Shown: positions 62,499 through 64,000 of the stretch, piece by piece | Layout: each line of letters begins with the position of its first letter | Position numbering within the stretch: the first letter of the stretch is position 1 | Source of the DNA: Candidatus Iainarchaeum sp. | GTDB taxonomy: Archaea; Iainarchaeota; Iainarchaeia; Iainarchaeales; VGJJ01 | DNA length: 64,000 nucleotides | Assembly (NCBI GenBank): GCA_016699555.1 | Contig: CP064981.1 | Coordinates: forward strand, 682,001-746,000 | Direction: 5' to 3' | Notes under the pieces: model-generated | Seen by the model: the letters and a program-made list of their open reading frames with translations, nothing else | Database searches by the model: none | Told to the model about the DNA's origin: nothing | Position numbers and translations under genes: made by a program

Positions 62499-62616
62499 GT
62501 GCAGAAAGAAAAAAGTTGAGGTTATAAATGACAAGGGATTATGTTGAGGATTCTTTAGTCCCCAATAGGACAACCCATAAATAGTTCGCCCGCTGAAAAG
62601 TGTTTGGTGCAAAAAA

Positions 62617-63306
62617 ATGGGATGGCCTGATCTGTTAGTGCTGGTCCGCCATGGCGAATCAGAAGGAAACGTACGCAGCCTCGACGAGCGCGCGGCCTAT
62701 CACATGCCCACGCACGGGTATCCTCTCACGGAACGCGGAAAGAAACAAGCCGAAATCACGGGCAATTACCTCCGTGAGCGCTATGGAAAATTCGACGCCT
62801 ATTACACTTCCTATTACACCCGCGCCAAAGACACCATGCGCCTCATGTACCCGGATGCAAAAATATACGAAGACCCGCGCCTCGCCGAAGGACAACGCGG
62901 GATATGGCATACGATGACGAAAGAACAAGTCGAACAACAATTCCCCGGAGAAATCGAACGCAAAGAACGCGAGGGATTGTACCACTACCGCCCCTGGGGA
63001 GGAGAGAATTGGCCCGATATCGAGCTGCGCATCCACTCATTCTTGGGTACGCTCGCACGCGACTATGAAGGCAAAAAAGTGCTCATCGTCGTGCATGGGC
63101 ACTGGCTCATCTTGTTCCAACGACTCATCCATCATTTTTCCATCGATGACGCCATGCTGCGCTACAAGCACCACCTCATCAAGAACACGGGCGTCGTCAT
63201 CTACGAGGGGAAAAACATCGGCGGGAAGTCACGTCTCCAATTACTGCAAGAGAACATCGTCCCATGGGAAGGACAGCTCGACGTGATTGCGACGAAACCG
63301 GCCTAA
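62617..63306 (+). CDS. Histidine phosphatase family protein
   Basis: The 229-residue protein has the catalytic RHGESEGN motif (nucleophile His) near the N-terminus, a conserved Arg in SYYTRAKDT, and the second catalytic His in VVHGHWLILF. This is the phosphoglycerate-mutase-like fold; family members include sugar-phosphate and protein phosphatases, and the substrate is unknown. A CATAAATAG box lies at about 62576-62584. It is divergent from the antiporter and overlaps the stop of cysS by four bases. Confidence 0.85.
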   Translation: MGWPDLLVLVRHGESEGNVRSLDERAAYHMPTHGYPLTERGKKQAEITGNYLRERYGKFDAYYTSYYTRAKDTMRLMYPDAKIYEDPRLAEGQRGIWHTMTKEQVEQQFPGEIERKEREGLYHYRPWGGENWPDIELRIHSFLGTLARDYEGKKVLIVVHGHWLILFQRLIHHFSIDDAMLRYKHHLIKNTGVVIYEGKNIGGKSRLQLLQENIVPWEGQLDVIATKPA

Positions 63307-64000
63307 TGCGCCGGCTTCAAGGCCTTCAACTCGAACCCTTCCTTCGTATCCAGCACCGCAAACCCTTCTTTCTCGATTTGCGCACGCAGCGCATCGCTCT
63401 GGGCCCAATCCTTCGACTTGCGCGCGGCCTCGCGCTGCTGGGCCAGCTGCAAAACGTTGGCGGGAATAATCGTTTCCTGCTGCGCAAAATCAAACACGCC
63501 CAGAACCTCATCCACATCCTGCAAGAATTCCAAAATCTTCCGCGTGTCCGCTTTACTGAGTTTTTGCTGGTCCATCAACCCATTCACGCGGCGCTGGAAC
63601 TGCGACAATTCCCCTAGTGCTTCCGCGGTGTTGATATCATCATCGAATGACGCCTCCACTTTCTCTTTCGCCTGCGCAATAAGGGCGTTGATTTCGTTAT
63701 TGGAGTGCGCTCCGGCATATTTCTGCAGGCGCTGGATGAACTCGTTCCATTTATCCAATGTGGTTTGCGCCGCACGGATGCTTTCCCAGGTGAAATTGAG
63801 CTCGGAACGGTAATGCGTCGTGAGAAGGAGGAAGCGATACGCCAGGGGTTTCAATTGGTGATTCTCAATATCACGGATCAAATACACATTCTTCAGCGAC
63901 TTGGACATCTTCTGGTTGTCGATGCGCATGAAGGCGGAATGCAACCAATAATCCGCGAACTTCTTTCCAGTGGCAGCTTCGCTCTGTGCGATCTCATTGG
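63303..64000 (-). CDS. cysS: Cysteinyl-tRNA synthetase, C-terminal part (cut by window edge)
   Basis: The visible 232 codons end the enzyme that charges tRNA-Cys. The segment contains GKKFADYWLHSAFMRI near the window edge and the class I catalytic motif KMSKSLKN, followed by the helical anticodon-stem domain (LLLTTHYRSELNFTWESIRA) and a DALRAQIEKEGF-type tail as in CysRS. The N-terminal Rossmann part with HIGH lies beyond 64000. Its stop codon overlaps the stop of the convergent phosphatase gene (CTAA at 63303-63306). Confidence 0.93.
   Translation of the reverse strand, partial: NEIAQSEAATGKKFADYWLHSAFMRIDNQKMSKSLKNVYLIRDIENHQLKPLAYRFLLLTTHYRSELNFTWESIRAAQTTLDKWNEFIQRLQKYAGAHSNNEINALIAQAKEKVEASFDDDINTAEALGELSQFQRRVNGLMDQQKLSKADTRKILEFLQDVDEVLGVFDFAQQETIIPANVLQLAQQREAARKSKDWAQSDALRAQIEKEGFAVLDTKEGFELKALKPAH

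Overview
The window is archaeal and gene-dense. The evidence is a transcription factor B, a 68-residue histone, FtsZ, the proteasome-activating nucleotidase PAN, a Hef-type helicase/nuclease, FEN-1 with a C-terminal PIP box, ribosomal protein S8e, the KEOPS subunit Cgi121 and an archaeal-type SRP RNA. TATA-box/ATG spacing of about 25-30 bases recurs, which implies much leaderless transcription. Small membrane-anchored proteins, a bacterial-like pyruvate dehydrogenase and very large surface proteins suggest a DPANN-like lineage (for example Diapherotrites or Micrarchaeota). That placement is an inference and not proven by anything in the window.

Layout. Bases 1-3655 hold an HTH regulator, protein-L-isoaspartate methyltransferase, a GNAT-like protein and a bipartite lipoate ligase (LplB-LplA). 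Bases 3678-11127 hold two small anchored proteins and a split pyruvate dehydrogenase locus: E2-E3 (7753 to 4977) and E1alpha-E1beta (11127 to 9046), with an unknown protein and a CPBP-type membrane protease between them. LplB/LplA can lipoylate the single lipoyl domain of E2, so the region encodes a complete route from pyruvate to acetyl-CoA. Bases 11174-20359 hold an M1 aminopeptidase, FEN-1, a TrmB-like regulator, PAN, an M50 site-2-type protease and FtsZ. The SRP RNA lies at about 20691-21000.

Bases 21094-48600 form the striking part: a 27.5 kb block on the minus strand encoding five giant secreted proteins (about 1450-2170 residues each) and one type-IV-pilin-like protein, interrupted only by tRNA-Asn(GTT) on the plus strand. 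Four giants have an N-terminal domain and an alpha/alpha-toroid-like region resembling PcRGLX/YetA-type rhamnogalacturonan lyases. The fifth looks like a family 9 glycoside hydrolase. All carry FN3/IPT-like Ig domains. Four end in a Cys cluster, a Gly/Ser-rich linker and a conserved tail with one membrane helix; the GH9-like protein has Asp/Cys repeats and a divergent tail instead. I read this as a surface-anchored polysaccharide-degradation locus. One giant gene is split by a one-base frameshift.

Bases 48928-64000 return to housekeeping: an Lrp/AsnC regulator, a membrane-anchored Cys/His hydrolase (also frameshifted), a HAD phosphatase, O6-alkylguanine transferase, a pair of tiny membrane proteins, a cytidylate-kinase-like enzyme, an FKBP lipoprotein, histone, Hef, an STT3-like membrane glycosyltransferase, Cgi121, S8e, an AT-rich transglutaminase-like gene that looks acquired, TFB, a Kef-type antiporter, a histidine phosphatase, and the 3' end of cysteinyl-tRNA synthetase running off the window edge.
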